Counted from the stretch's first letter, positions 52,402 through 60,379 are shown. The stretch is 64,000 nt of DNA from Mucilaginibacter roseus (GCF_021215455.1 NZ_JAJPWV010000001.1:496001-560000), one strand, 5' to 3'. The notes: generated by a model not told the origin, from the sequence alone. Program-made: numbers and translations.

Positions 52402-52989
52402 TTAATTTCCTACAATAACTTTAGCAAAGCGAACTACCTTATCGCCAAGGTAGTAGCCCTTTTCCATCTGGTCTATAACTTTGCCTTTCATATCGTCCGT
52501 TGGTGCGGGAATGTTGGTAATTGCCTCATGCAAGTCAGCGTCGAAAGGTTCGCCAACAGCTTCCATCGGTTTTAAACCTTTTTGTGAAAGGATATTGTTT
52601 AGTTTGCTATGTATAAGCTCAACGCCCGCCTTAACCGCAACAACATCGGTCGCTTGATCCATTGATTTAAAAGCACGCTCAAAATCATCCAGTACCGGCA
52701 ATAATGATACAATGATCTCTTTACCGGCGGTTTGCAACAGCTCAACGCGTTCTTTGGTAGTGCGCCTTCTGAAATTATCAAACTCGGCATACAGGCGCAG
52801 ATATTTGTCATTGGCCTGTGCTAATTCTTCTTTCAACTTAGCTTCAGCGGTAGGCTCTTGCATTGTTTCCTCGGCTGGTTGCTGAGTAGTATCTTGTTCG
52901 GCAGCTGTTTGCTCGTTCAGCTCCTCGTTATTCTCTTGCATATTGGTATGTTCTTTCTTTTTTTTCTTCAACATATCATTAAATTTCAT
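52402..52989 (-). CDS. grpE: Nucleotide exchange factor GrpE
   Basis: Releases ADP from DnaK. 195 residues: a Lys-rich start ('MLKKKKKEH'), an unusually long Gln/Glu-rich disordered N-terminus (~17-48), the long dimerising helix ('ANDKYLRLYAEFDNFRRRT'), and the C-terminal beta domain with 'PFDADLHEAI' and 'GYYLGDKVVRFAKVIV'. Two later Met residues (6 and 17) could also start the protein; the first is kept. It lies upstream of dnaJ. Confidence 0.95.
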   Translation of the reverse strand: MKFNDMLKKKKKEHTNMQENNEELNEQTAAEQDTTQQPAEETMQEPTAEAKLKEELAQANDKYLRLYAEFDNFRRRTTKERVELLQTAGKEIIVSLLPVLDDFERAFKSMDQATDVVAVKAGVELIHSKLNNILSQKGLKPMEAVGEPFDADLHEAITNIPAPTDDMKGKVIDQMEKGYYLGDKVVRFAKVIVGN

Positions 52990-53060
52990 AGCTAAATAGT
53001 GCCAAACAAATGCCTTGCCATAGCTGTAAAACAGCCAAGCTGACAGCGGCAGTCGTATTA

Positions 53061-53227
53061 TTTAGGAAGCAATGACAGAATTTGACAGAGGTGGCAGTGG
53101 CGGTTACAGTAAAACTCATAAAAAAGCAGTAGCGTTTGCGATAGTAGTTATTAAGTTTTTAATGCAATCGCTACCGCAATTGCCACCCAAAAAACTACTG
53201 CTACTGCCACCGCGACTGCTTCCTAAA
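53061..53227. repeat. 167-bp imperfect palindromic element between ftsE and grpE
   Basis: The terminal 11-bp arms TTTAGGAAGCA (53061-53071) and TGCTTCCTAAA (53217-53227) are exact inverted repeats. Inside are further inverted matches (GGTGGCAGT at 53090-53098 with ACTGCCACC at 53203-53211, plus degenerate GCAGTAGCG/CGCTACCGC words). The short frame through it is not a credible gene. It looks like a miniature, non-coding palindromic element. Confidence 0.6.
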
Positions 53228-53233
53228 CTAAAC

Positions 53234-53920
53234 TCAGGCTATTTGCACATCCTCTAATACCTTACCGTTCTCACATTTAATGATGCGTGATGGGAAGGTG
53301 CGGATGATATGATAATCATGCGTAGCCACAACAACCGCAGTGCCCATTTGCTGGCTTATCTGCTTAAGCAGCATTACAATTTCTTCGGATGTATCAGGGT
53401 CGAGGTTACCGGTAGGCTCATCAGCCAAAATGATCTCCGGATCATTAAGCAGGGCACGCGCAATTACCACACGTTGCTGCTCGCCGCCTGACAGCTCATG
53501 CGGCATTTTTTTAAGTTTAGAGCGTAAGCCCACTTTTTCCAACACGTCGAGCGTACGGTCTGTCACGAGCTTTTTGTCTGTCCAGCCCGTGGCGTTTAGC
53601 ACAAAGTGCAAGTTTTGCTCAATGGTACGGTCTGTAAGCAATTGAAAATCCTGGAAAACTATGCCCAGCTTGCGGCGCAGAAAAGGTACATCACGGTCAG
53701 CCAGCTTACCCAGGTCATACCCGCAGGCATATCCGCTGCCATTGGCAATATTTAAATCGCCGTACAATATTTTCAGCAAACTACTCTTGCCAGATCCGGT
53801 TTGACCTATAAGCCAAACGAAATCATTTTTATCAATATGCAGGTTTACGTTTGAAAGCACGAGGTGCTTTTGCTGAAATATATCAACGCCGGTAAGTTTT
53901 ATAATAGAATTTCCAATCAT
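53234..53920 (-). CDS. ftsE: FtsE-like cell-division ABC transporter ATPase
   Basis: 228 residues. Walker A 'GQTGSGKSSLLK', Q-loop 'GIVFQDFQLL', signature 'LSGGEQQRVVIARAL', Walker B 'ILADEPTGNLDP' and the H-loop 'VVVATHDY'. The short size and overall sequence match FtsE, which with FtsX controls peptidoglycan hydrolases at the septum. ftsX is not adjacent in the window. A 67-residue conserved-looking gene lies eight bases upstream and is likely co-transcribed. Confidence 0.88.
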   Translation of the reverse strand: MIGNSIIKLTGVDIFQQKHLVLSNVNLHIDKNDFVWLIGQTGSGKSSLLKILYGDLNIANGSGYACGYDLGKLADRDVPFLRRKLGIVFQDFQLLTDRTIEQNLHFVLNATGWTDKKLVTDRTLDVLEKVGLRSKLKKMPHELSGGEQQRVVIARALLNDPEIILADEPTGNLDPDTSEEIVMLLKQISQQMGTAVVVATHDYHIIRTFPSRIIKCENGKVLEDVQIA

Positions 53921-53928
53921 GGTAGTTT

Positions 53929-54132
53929 TTACAGCTCTAATTTTAAAATCTGCCCGAAAGGCAGGTCGTTAATAATATTCATTATCTGCTCAGATTTATC
54001 ACCGAGCCCCACTTTATCAAGTGATTTATCAGGCCTGTCAACCCTGAAATAGGCCAGCAGCGTAAACTTGTCATCACGCAGCTGCACATAATCCGGTATT
54101 TTGGCAACGCCCTTTACTTTTATAATATACAT
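53929..54132 (-). CDS. Small hypothetical protein upstream of ftsE
   Basis: 67 residues, mostly beta-strand ('MYIIKVKGVAKIPDYVQLRD', 'FTLLAYFRV') then a helix and a final 'LPFGQILKLEL'. No signal peptide or membrane segment. The eight-base gap to ftsE suggests one transcript. No family recognised with confidence. Confidence 0.6.
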   Translation of the reverse strand: MYIIKVKGVAKIPDYVQLRDDKFTLLAYFRVDRPDKSLDKVGLGDKSEQIMNIINDLPFGQILKLEL

Positions 54133-54232
54133 TTAGTCGATGGTCTATAGTCGATAGTCCATAGTTTGTTTAAATAATCAAAAAAGGCCTTTACCATTGA
54201 CTATGGTCTATCAACTATGGCCTCCTCCAAAG
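54131..54232. repeat. Intergenic TCCATAG/CTATGGA-word repeat (copy 2)
   Basis: Contains GTCGATGG, GTCTATAG, GTCGATAG, GTCCATAG and, after a short AT spacer, TTGACTATGG and GTCTATCAAC. It occupies nearly the whole gap between the acyl-CoA reductase and the 67-residue gene. Confidence 0.7.
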
Positions 54233-54243
54233 TTATCGTTATT

Positions 54244-55269
54244 TTAAAGATCAGCCAAAAATTTCATGGTATCAATTCCATCGGCGTAATCGGCGAGGCC
54301 GGGTTGCTGGCTTTGGCCAAACTTTACCACTTGGTTATTCACCTGTAAATCGGCGTCGCTCACCACGCATTGTATCTTATCAGTATTAGCGATAATTTGC
54401 TGTTGAGCGGCTTCCAGGCTGTCGTATTCCTCATAAAACAATACCGCCAGGGGCGAGGCCAAACGTTTATCCTGCTTCACCAGTAAAAAGCCGTTATCAT
54501 AATGCTTATCGCGGTTTACCAGGTATATTGATTTATTATAATCGTAATTGTTATGATACTTATGGTGATTGTTTACCTCACTATAGCTTTCAATCGACTC
54601 AAAAAAGCTCGTAAAATCATAACCCGCAGGCACCAACACCTTTGATACGTTGCGGCAGCCCAGACCGAAGTAGTCAAAAATATCGTGCCCGAGCGTATGC
54701 AATTGTTCTCGCGTTTCAGTACCTGTGAGCACCGCTATGCTATTACGATTTTTGCGGATGATGTGTGGCACTTTGCCAAAGTAGTACTCAAAGTAACGAG
54801 AGGTATTATCGCTGCCCGTGGCAATAATGGCATCAAAGCCCTGTAGCTTGTCAACAAAAGTAAAGCTATCCTCAATGGCGCTGTTAATTTGCACCAGCTT
54901 GTTAAGCAAAAAGCGTATCAGGCGGCTATCCTGTGATGAGGCTTTGATGAGCGCCTTATTGCCTGACAAAATTACGCACAACACATCATGAAAACCTACC
55001 AATGGAATATTGCCTGCCAGTATCAGTCCCACGTTCTTAGGCTGCCTGTAGGCTTTTACATTGTAACCTGTCAGCCATTCCTTTAAATTAGATATGGTGA
55101 GATTGCTGGCTATGGCATCAATGGCCGATTGTATATTCTCTGGCGTGAACCAGGCATTCTGCTGTTTCTCGGTTTGTATGATGTTTTGCAGTAGCTCATC
55201 GGGCTGGCACAGGTATTCACCCAGCGCGGCAAAAGCCTGTATGTATGTATCCGGATTGTAATTTGACAT
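54244..55269 (-). CDS. Acyl-CoA reductase (LuxC-like)
   Basis: 341 residues, an aldehyde-dehydrogenase-superfamily protein of the LuxC branch that reduces acyl-CoA to fatty aldehyde. Visible elements are the NAD(P)-binding region 'VGLILAGNIPLVGFHDVL' and the catalytic Cys in 'FDYFGLGCRNVSKVLVP'. It has no lux operon around it. It is divergent from a 4Fe-4S ferredoxin that could supply reducing power, and the two -7 boxes face each other. Shorter than typical LuxC (~480), it corresponds to the compact Bacteroidota form. Confidence 0.85.
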   Translation of the reverse strand: MSNYNPDTYIQAFAALGEYLCQPDELLQNIIQTEKQQNAWFTPENIQSAIDAIASNLTISNLKEWLTGYNVKAYRQPKNVGLILAGNIPLVGFHDVLCVILSGNKALIKASSQDSRLIRFLLNKLVQINSAIEDSFTFVDKLQGFDAIIATGSDNTSRYFEYYFGKVPHIIRKNRNSIAVLTGTETREQLHTLGHDIFDYFGLGCRNVSKVLVPAGYDFTSFFESIESYSEVNNHHKYHNNYDYNKSIYLVNRDKHYDNGFLLVKQDKRLASPLAVLFYEEYDSLEAAQQQIIANTDKIQCVVSDADLQVNNQVVKFGQSQQPGLADYADGIDTMKFLADL

Positions 55270-55312
55270 ATTAAATGTGGTATCAGTGTAAACCCTGAAA
55301 CCCTTTTTTTGT

Positions 55313-55335
55313 TATATTTGCAGCTTGCAAAGTTA
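55313..55335. promoter_or_regulatory. Face-to-face -7 boxes for acyl-CoA reductase and ferredoxin
   Basis: TATATTTG (55313-55320, plus) and TAACTTTG (55335-55328, minus) are both perfect TAnnTTTG matches, seven bases apart. They point toward each other, and the centre TTTGCA-GCT-TGCAAA is palindromic. Both genes cannot easily be initiated at once. Confidence 0.6.
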
Positions 55336-55359
55336 ATTTAGAATATATAATAATAAAAT

Positions 55360-55713
55360 ATGGCGATCAAAATCACCGACGAATGCATAAACTGCGGGGC
55401 CTGCGAACCGGAATGCCCTAATAACGCTATTTATGATGCAGGTGCCGCCTGGCGTTTTTCTGATGGTACAGGTTTAAAGGGGCTTATCGACTTTGGCGAT
55501 GGCAATACCCTGAATGCTGAAGAAGCTCAGGCTGCATTATCTGATGATATATATTATATAGTACCCGATAAGTGTACCGAATGTGTTGGTTTTCACGATG
55601 AGCCACAGTGTGCTGCCGTTTGTCCGGTAGATTGCTGTGTGGACGACGAAGATATCCGCGAAACCGAAGAAGAATTGCTTGCCAAAAAAGATTGGCTGCA
55701 CATGGGTGAGTAA
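55360..55713 (+). CDS. 4Fe-4S dicluster ferredoxin
   Basis: 117 residues. The first cluster motif is 'CINCGACEPECP' near the N-terminus, and the second has the long-spaced form 'CTECVGFHDEPQCAAVCP', as in the seven-iron/YfhL-type bacterial ferredoxins. A ~35-residue segment between the motifs and an acidic C-terminus are present. A soluble electron carrier; the divergent acyl-CoA reductase is a possible partner. A strong terminator follows. Confidence 0.93.
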   Translation: MAIKITDECINCGACEPECPNNAIYDAGAAWRFSDGTGLKGLIDFGDGNTLNAEEAQAALSDDIYYIVPDKCTECVGFHDEPQCAAVCPVDCCVDDEDIRETEEELLAKKDWLHMGE

Positions 55714-55740
55714 TTAATCATCTTTTTAGTAAATATTGAA

Positions 55741-55771
55741 AAGGAGCATCGTTTGATGCTCCTTTTTTTTG
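55741..55771 (+). terminator. Rho-independent terminator after the ferredoxin gene
   Basis: Perfect 10-bp stem (55741-55750 with 55755-55764), tetraloop and a run of T residues. Confidence 0.93.
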
Positions 55772-55800
55772 ACCCCACCTAACCCTTCTAAGGGAGGGGT
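55772..55800. repeat. C/G palindromic repeat (copy a)
   Basis: ACCCCACCTAACCC ... AAGGGAGGGGT, a diverged member of the CCCCCTAAAGGGGG repeat family found four more times in the histidine operon. Confidence 0.6.
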
Positions 55801-55822
55801 TTAACAAATTGTCCTGCTAACC

Positions 55823-56764
55823 TTACAAATACATCTCCATCTTCACATCTGCCCGTTTATAAGGTGAATCACCTACCGGAATATCCTTGAAACCGAACTT
55901 GCGATATATGGCAAGGGCAGGGGCGAGCTTACTATTTGAGCCCAGCCAGACACGTTTGGCGCCCAGGCTGCGAACGGTATCAACAACTGAGGTCATTAAT
56001 GCCTGACCTATCTTACGGCCCTGGTATTTGGGGCTTACGCCCATTTTGGCTATTTCATATTCCAGGTAACCCGTTTTTATTAAGGCGCAAGTGCCTGCTA
56101 TATCCCCATCAACCTCGGCAAAAATAATTCGGCCGCCGTTGTTCAATATATGTTCCGGATGATCGAGTTGCTCCAGGTCGTGGGCTTCAACAGTAAAATA
56201 AGTATTGATCCATTCCACGTTGAGCGATTTGAAGTAAGGCGCAAGCTCAGGCTTGTAATCCAATATCTTAACTTCAGTAGGCCCGGAGTAACTGAACATT
56301 TCCTTAAAGCGCTGGTAATAATTCTTTTCGGCTAACTGATCCTCTGTTTCAATAACGGCTTGTAACAAATGGTTTTGTTGATTGCTGAATAACGACTTGT
56401 TCAAGCTGGTTATCTTAGCCCAAACGTGTTCAAACTTTACCAGCGATTGTTTCCCTTTTTCGGATAGGCGCAGGTTACGCTTACGGCTATCTGTTTTTGA
56501 TTTTACCGATTCAATGTAACCTAAAGCCTCTAATTCTTTAGCCAAATGTATAACTCCGGGATGACTTAGGGCCAACTCTTCCGAAATTTCAGTAATGCCT
56601 ATTTCTTCCCGGCGACTAATCAGGTAGTATAAAGCAAAATATTTTGGTTCAAATGTAAGTCCTTCATCTTTATATATAAGCGCTACACTTTCGGCAAAAG
56701 TATCATACAAACGCTTCATTCTTGCGCCAATGGCAAGTTCTTGCAAGTCATCAATTATCGACAT
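55823..56764 (-). CDS. MarR-type regulator fused to a GNAT acetyltransferase
   Basis: 313 residues. The N-terminal winged-helix MarR domain (~1-145) has 'ITEISEELALSHPGVIHLAK' as recognition region and the wing 'SKTDSRKRNLRLSEKG'. The C-terminal GNAT domain (~165-313) has the acetyl-CoA loop 'VSPKYQGRKIGQALM' and a C-terminal 'AIYRKFGFKDI'. Such fusions couple DNA binding to N-acetylation of a small molecule or protein. The gene sits directly beside a large perfect palindrome that covers its own start of transcription and so is probably autoregulated. Confidence 0.9.
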   Translation of the reverse strand: MSIIDDLQELAIGARMKRLYDTFAESVALIYKDEGLTFEPKYFALYYLISRREEIGITEISEELALSHPGVIHLAKELEALGYIESVKSKTDSRKRNLRLSEKGKQSLVKFEHVWAKITSLNKSLFSNQQNHLLQAVIETEDQLAEKNYYQRFKEMFSYSGPTEVKILDYKPELAPYFKSLNVEWINTYFTVEAHDLEQLDHPEHILNNGGRIIFAEVDGDIAGTCALIKTGYLEYEIAKMGVSPKYQGRKIGQALMTSVVDTVRSLGAKRVWLGSNSKLAPALAIYRKFGFKDIPVGDSPYKRADVKMEMYL

Positions 56765-56774
56765 ATCAATTTTA

Positions 56775-56812
56775 TGTAAGTACTTACGTAATTGTTTACG
56801 TAAGTACTTACA
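56775..56812. promoter_or_regulatory. 38-bp palindromic MarR operator with overlapping divergent promoters
   Basis: A perfect 17-4-17 inverted repeat (56775-56791 and 56796-56812), itself made of two GTAAGTACTTAC palindromes plus TTACGTAA cores. The minus-strand -7 box TATATTTG (56818-56811) overlaps its edge, and the plus-strand box TACCTTTG lies at 56837-56844. A bound repressor would cover the MarR-GNAT start site and the -33 region of the NlpC gene. Confidence 0.85.
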
Positions 56813-56860
56813 AATATATTATTTATTTCGAATGATTACCTTTGAGACAAATATTTTTTA

Positions 56861-57631
56861 ATGGAATACGGTATTTGCAATATGGCCATCGCGCCTTTAA
56901 AGGCTGAACCATCTGAGCGCAGCGAGATAATGACACAAGTATTGTTTGGTGAAGCTTTTGAGATATTGGAACGCCAGGAGCATTGGGTAAAGATCACTAC
57001 CGCTTATGAAAATTATACCGGCTGGATAGGTAAGCTGTTGTTCACCAATTTAGATGAGGTTGATTACAATCACATCAAACAAACGCCGCCTGTTATTACC
57101 AACTCGGCTGTAACCTGGGCATTTAAAAAGCCCGAAATGGCTTTGTTGTATTTGCCCTTTGGTAGCTCGCTGCCTTTTTTAGAGGGGGATGAATGCCGGG
57201 TTGGCGACGATTACTATGCGGTACCTGAAGTTGATGATGAACTGGAAGATACCTTGATAGAAACCGCTATGCAATTTCTGAATGCGCCTTATTTGTGGGG
57301 AGGGCGTACACATTTCGGTATTGACTGCTCTGGATTAACACAGGCTGTTTTTAAGCTGCATGGAATTAAAATAGACAGGGATGCATCGCAACAGGCACAG
57401 CAAGGCGAATTAGTTGCAGATCTGGATTCAGCGCAAGAAGGTGACCTGGCATTTTTTACTAATGCCGAAGGCCGTATTACTCACGTGGGTATTTTGCTGG
57501 GCGATGGCAACATCATCCATGCATCCGGACGTGTTAAGATTGAGCAGATTGATGAAAAGGGAATTTACTCAGAAGAGCAGGGGAAGTACACGCATAAGTT
57601 AGCCGTTATCAAACGCTACTTCAATCACTAA
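56861..57631 (+). CDS. Cytosolic NlpC/P60 endopeptidase with N-terminal SH3 domains
   Basis: 256 residues, no signal peptide. Two SH3-like beta domains (~1-65 and ~80-125, the first with 'WVKITTAYENYTGWIG') precede a NlpC/P60 cysteine-peptidase domain with Cys156 in 'DCSGLTQAVF', His208 in 'THVGILLGDG' and a third polar site at His220 in 'IIHASG'. This is the YkfC-like layout, cutting gamma-D-Glu-diamino acid bonds in imported murein peptides and releasing L-Ala-D-Glu, the substrate of the epimerase at 30.5 kb. It is probably under the MarR-GNAT operator. Its 3' end overlaps the WD40 gene by 11 bases. Confidence 0.9.
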   Translation: MEYGICNMAIAPLKAEPSERSEIMTQVLFGEAFEILERQEHWVKITTAYENYTGWIGKLLFTNLDEVDYNHIKQTPPVITNSAVTWAFKKPEMALLYLPFGSSLPFLEGDECRVGDDYYAVPEVDDELEDTLIETAMQFLNAPYLWGGRTHFGIDCSGLTQAVFKLHGIKIDRDASQQAQQGELVADLDSAQEGDLAFFTNAEGRITHVGILLGDGNIIHASGRVKIEQIDEKGIYSEEQGKYTHKLAVIKRYFNH

Positions 57632-58532
57632 AGCTAACATCCCATATCAACACGGTTTTATCATCGCTTACGGATATCAGGTGGTCGCCATTCCATACCA
57701 GTTTGTTAACCGATAATACATGCGATGGCAGGCCTTTTTCGCGGCTTATGATTTTGCGGAGCTTAAAGTTATGCGCGTCCCATATTTTGATGCTTTTATC
57801 CATACTGGCCGTAGCAAAATACGGTCGAGTTGGGTGAAAGGCAATATTATTAATAGCGAACATATGTGCCGCTACATTTTCTTGTAAAGAGTAATTGGTG
57901 GTATCCCAAACTTTGAGTTGCGCATCGCGCGAGCCGGTTAGCAGGTAGCTTCCGTCCGGCGAGTACTGCGCTGAAAATACGGCCATTGTATGCTCGTTTA
58001 GCGAGGTAATAAAACCGTAATCGTCCATATCATATATCTTAACGCTGCTGTCGCGACAGCCAAAGGCTATGTGCTTTTTGGCGAGAGATATGGTTATGCA
58101 GCGAATGGTATCGACCGATACCTGAATGGTATGCAGTAGCTCCAGCGTTTCGAGACTCCAAACGGTTACCGAGCCATCTTCGCTGGCCACTAAAAGTTCT
58201 TTTTTGGGAGTGACGGCTTTAATATCAAACACCGGCTTAACGTGATGCTTGAGCAGCTTGATCACTTTTTGCTGTATAAAATCAAACACAGCCACATCGC
58301 CGGTACGTAATCCCACAAACATGTACGGATAGCCCTCCGGGCAGTGAATAGCATAGACCGAAGCAGGCACCGGGAACATCACCTTGATAAAAGTATTGTC
58401 CCTCAGGCTCCACTCAACCACGCCCTTGTCATTGCCTCCGGTAAACAATATCCCCGGCTTTTGCGATAGTTCAGCCGTAAATATCGGGTTGCCATGCCCG
58501 GTAAGTTCAGCTATTTTTTGTACTTCGATCAT
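57621..58532 (-). CDS. WD40 repeat beta-propeller protein
   Basis: 303 residues with no signal peptide. About seven WD40 blades; the clearest are 'LLTGSRDAQLKVWDTTNYSL', 'FATASMDKSIKIWDAHNF' and 'LISVSDDKTVLIWDVSF'. A cytoplasmic scaffold protein of unknown partner. It is read leftward, 146 bases downstream of hisIE with a repeat block between, so it may be at the tail of the his operon or separate. Confidence 0.88.
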   Translation of the reverse strand: MIEVQKIAELTGHGNPIFTAELSQKPGILFTGGNDKGVVEWSLRDNTFIKVMFPVPASVYAIHCPEGYPYMFVGLRTGDVAVFDFIQQKVIKLLKHHVKPVFDIKAVTPKKELLVASEDGSVTVWSLETLELLHTIQVSVDTIRCITISLAKKHIAFGCRDSSVKIYDMDDYGFITSLNEHTMAVFSAQYSPDGSYLLTGSRDAQLKVWDTTNYSLQENVAAHMFAINNIAFHPTRPYFATASMDKSIKIWDAHNFKLRKIISREKGLPSHVLSVNKLVWNGDHLISVSDDKTVLIWDVSFSD

Positions 58533-58535
58533 AAA

Positions 58536-58678
58536 TTAGTCAATAGTTGATCGTCCATAGTTCATGGTTTATTTAGAGAGTCCATGGACGATAGGCCATA
58601 GTCCATAGTGTTCTTCAATTAATCGTTTGTCAATAATTTAAATACATTCACTATTGACCATTGACTATTGACCATGGT
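58536..58678. repeat. Intergenic TCCATAG/CTATGGA-word repeat (copy 3)
   Basis: Contains GTCAATAG, CGTCCATAG, GTCCATGGAC, GGCCATAGTCCATAG and, at the right end, TTGACCATTGACTATTGACC followed by ATGG. It fills the gap between the WD40 gene and hisIE. Confidence 0.72.
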
Positions 58679-59266
58679 CTACTTATGCCTCTCCTCTAAA
58701 TTCTTGGCTATAGTTTCAAGGCTGATACCTTTTTCGCGCAGTAGCACCAGCAGGTGAAACATCAGGTCAGATGACTCATTGATAAAGTCGTGCTCGGTTT
58801 CATTTAAAGCGGCTATTACGGTTTCAACGGCCTCTTCGCCAACCTTTTGGCTTATTTTATTTAAACCTTTTTTGTGCAGTTTATTCACGTACGAGCCTTC
58901 CTGCGGATTTTCGTAACGATCAGCTATAATGCGTTCTAACTCGTGAATGAAATTTTGGTTGTACTCCGTGTTAAAACAACTGCGTGAGCCGGTATGGCAG
59001 GTTGGGCCATCAGCTTTAACTTTTATAAGCAGGGTATCGTTATCGCAATCAATGTCAATGTTTTTTACATGCAGATAGTTGCCGCTGGTTTCGCCCTTTT
59101 TCCACAGGCGGTTTTTTGAGCGGGAGAAAAACGTCACCACGTTTTCCTGAACGGTTTTGTCGTATGCCTCTTTATCCATGTAACCGAGCATCAGCACCTC
59201 GAGGGTTTGCTCGTCTTGTATAATAACCGGCACCAGGCCGTCGCTTTTATCGAAATCGATGTTCAT
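58679..59266 (-). CDS. hisIE: Bifunctional phosphoribosyl-AMP cyclohydrolase / phosphoribosyl-ATP pyrophosphohydrolase
   Basis: Steps 2 and 3 of histidine synthesis. 195 residues: the HisI domain (~1-105) with metal-binding Cys/His residues ('[11 protein letters not shown]', '[10 protein letters not shown]') and the HisE helical domain (~110-195) with the MazG-like '[15 protein letters not shown]' and '[13 protein letters not shown]'. The usual fused form. It is the last his gene in the operon, 42 bases after hisF. Confidence 0.95.
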   Translation of the reverse strand: MNIDFDKSDGLVPVIIQDEQTLEVLMLGYMDKEAYDKTVQENVVTFFSRSKNRLWKKGETSGNYLHVKNIDIDCDNDTLLIKVKADGPTCHTGSRSCFNTEYNQNFIHELERIIADRYENPQEGSYVNKLHKKGLNKISQKVGEEAVETVIAALNETEHDFINESSDLMFHLLVLLREKGISLETIAKNLEERHK

Positions 59267-59308
59267 TATAAGAGTTTTTTGATAGGGGATGTTGACTTAG
59301 CAAAGCTA

Positions 59309-60379
59309 TCAAACCATCCGCACTTCAATGCTATGTTGTTGTAAAGTGTTTTTCAGATCGGGTATCAATATCTCGCCGTAATGAAAAACCGATGCGGCCA
59401 AAGCGGCATCAACATTAGTTTTTTCAAATACATCCACAAAATGCTGTACCGAACCCGCGCCGCCCGAGGCTATTACCGGAATATGTACGGCATCGTTAAC
59501 GGTTTTAAGCAAGCCATTGTCAAACCCCGCCTTAGTGCCATCATGATCCATAGAAGTAAGCAGGATCTCGCCTGCGCCGCGACTTTCGGCCTCTAATATC
59601 CATTCCAGTGTTTCGCGCTCCGTAGGCAGGCGCCCGCCATTCAGGTGAACAATGTTTTTATCGCCAATGCTGCGGGTATCAACCGCTATCACCACAAACT
59701 GCACCCCGAAGGCTTTAGCCAACTGATCAATCAGCGCGGGGTTGCGCACGGCTGCTGAGTTGATTGAAATTTTATCTGCGCCGGCATTCAGCAAGGCATC
59801 GGCATCGGCTATCTCGTTGATTCCGCCACCTATAGTGAATGGTATATTGATCTGCCGGGCTACGGCCTTAACCAGCTCAACCATGGTTTTACGGCGTTCA
59901 ACCGTTGCGGTTATGTCCAGGAACACCAGTTCGTCCGCTCCTTGGTTTGAATAGTTCCAGGCCAGCTCCACCGGGTCGCCGGCATCGCGCAGGTCAACAA
60001 AGTTTACGCCTTTAACTGTGCGCCCGTCCTTAACGTCAAGGCAGGGGATAATTCGTTTGCTAAGGCCCCCCGGCCCCCTAAAGGGGGAGGTTGTGGCTTG
60101 TATTATTGTATCCAATACTTTTTGTAATTGATTATATATCTCATCGTTTGTAAAACGAAGTACCTTGATTCCGTCATCTTCAATATTCAGTTGCCTCTTA
60201 ATATCGTTAACAGCAACCCTGGGTAAATTATGAATGCCGCCATCTACCTCAATAACCAATTTATGTTGATGACAATAAAAATCGGCAATATAAATGCCTA
60301 ATGGGTGTTGCCTCCTGAATTTTGCGCCAAGCTGGCTGCCTTTTAAATGTCCCCATAGCAGCATCTCCGCATCTGTCAT
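59309..60379 (-). CDS. hisF: Imidazole glycerol phosphate synthase cyclase HisF fused to an N-terminal DUF559 endonuclease-like domain
   Basis: 356 residues in one frame. Residues 1-95 are a DUF559 (PD-(D/E)xK, Vsr-like) domain: '[19 protein letters not shown]', '[11 protein letters not shown]', 'VLRFTNDEI'. A linker '[10 protein letters not shown]' is encoded by a C/G palindromic repeat. From residue ~108 HisF is complete ('[13 protein letters not shown]', 'ITATVERR', 'VIAVDTRS', 'IASGGAGS'), lacking only its own Met. No ATG, GTG or TTG start is available at the HisF boundary, so the cyclase must be made as a fusion or from an unusual start. HisF normally is ~255 residues and pairs with HisH. 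Confidence 0.92.
   Translation of the reverse strand: MTDAEMLLWGHLKGSQLGAKFRRQHPLGIYIADFYCHQHKLVIEVDGGIHNLPRVAVNDIKRQLNIEDDGIKVLRFTNDEIYNQLQKVLDTIIQATTSPFRGPGGLSKRIIPCLDVKDGRTVKGVNFVDLRDAGDPVELAWNYSNQGADELVFLDITATVERRKTMVELVKAVARQINIPFTIGGGINEIADADALLNAGADKISINSAAVRNPALIDQLAKAFGVQFVVIAVDTRSIGDKNIVHLNGGRLPTERETLEWILEAESRGAGEILLTSMDHDGTKAGFDNGLLKTVNDAVHIPVIASGGAGSVQHFVDVFEKTNVDAALAASVFHYGEILIPDLKNTLQQHSIEVRMV
60064..60091. repeat. C/G palindromic repeat inside hisF (copy b)
   Basis: CCCCC-TAAA-GGGGG core at 60074-60087 with C-rich flank, lying in frame and encoding the linker between the DUF559 and HisF domains. Confidence 0.85.

Noticed and set aside
53072-53257. 61-codon frame across the palindromic element
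   Set aside because: Its sequence is dictated by the inverted repeats, and it runs into the end of ftsE on the other strand.
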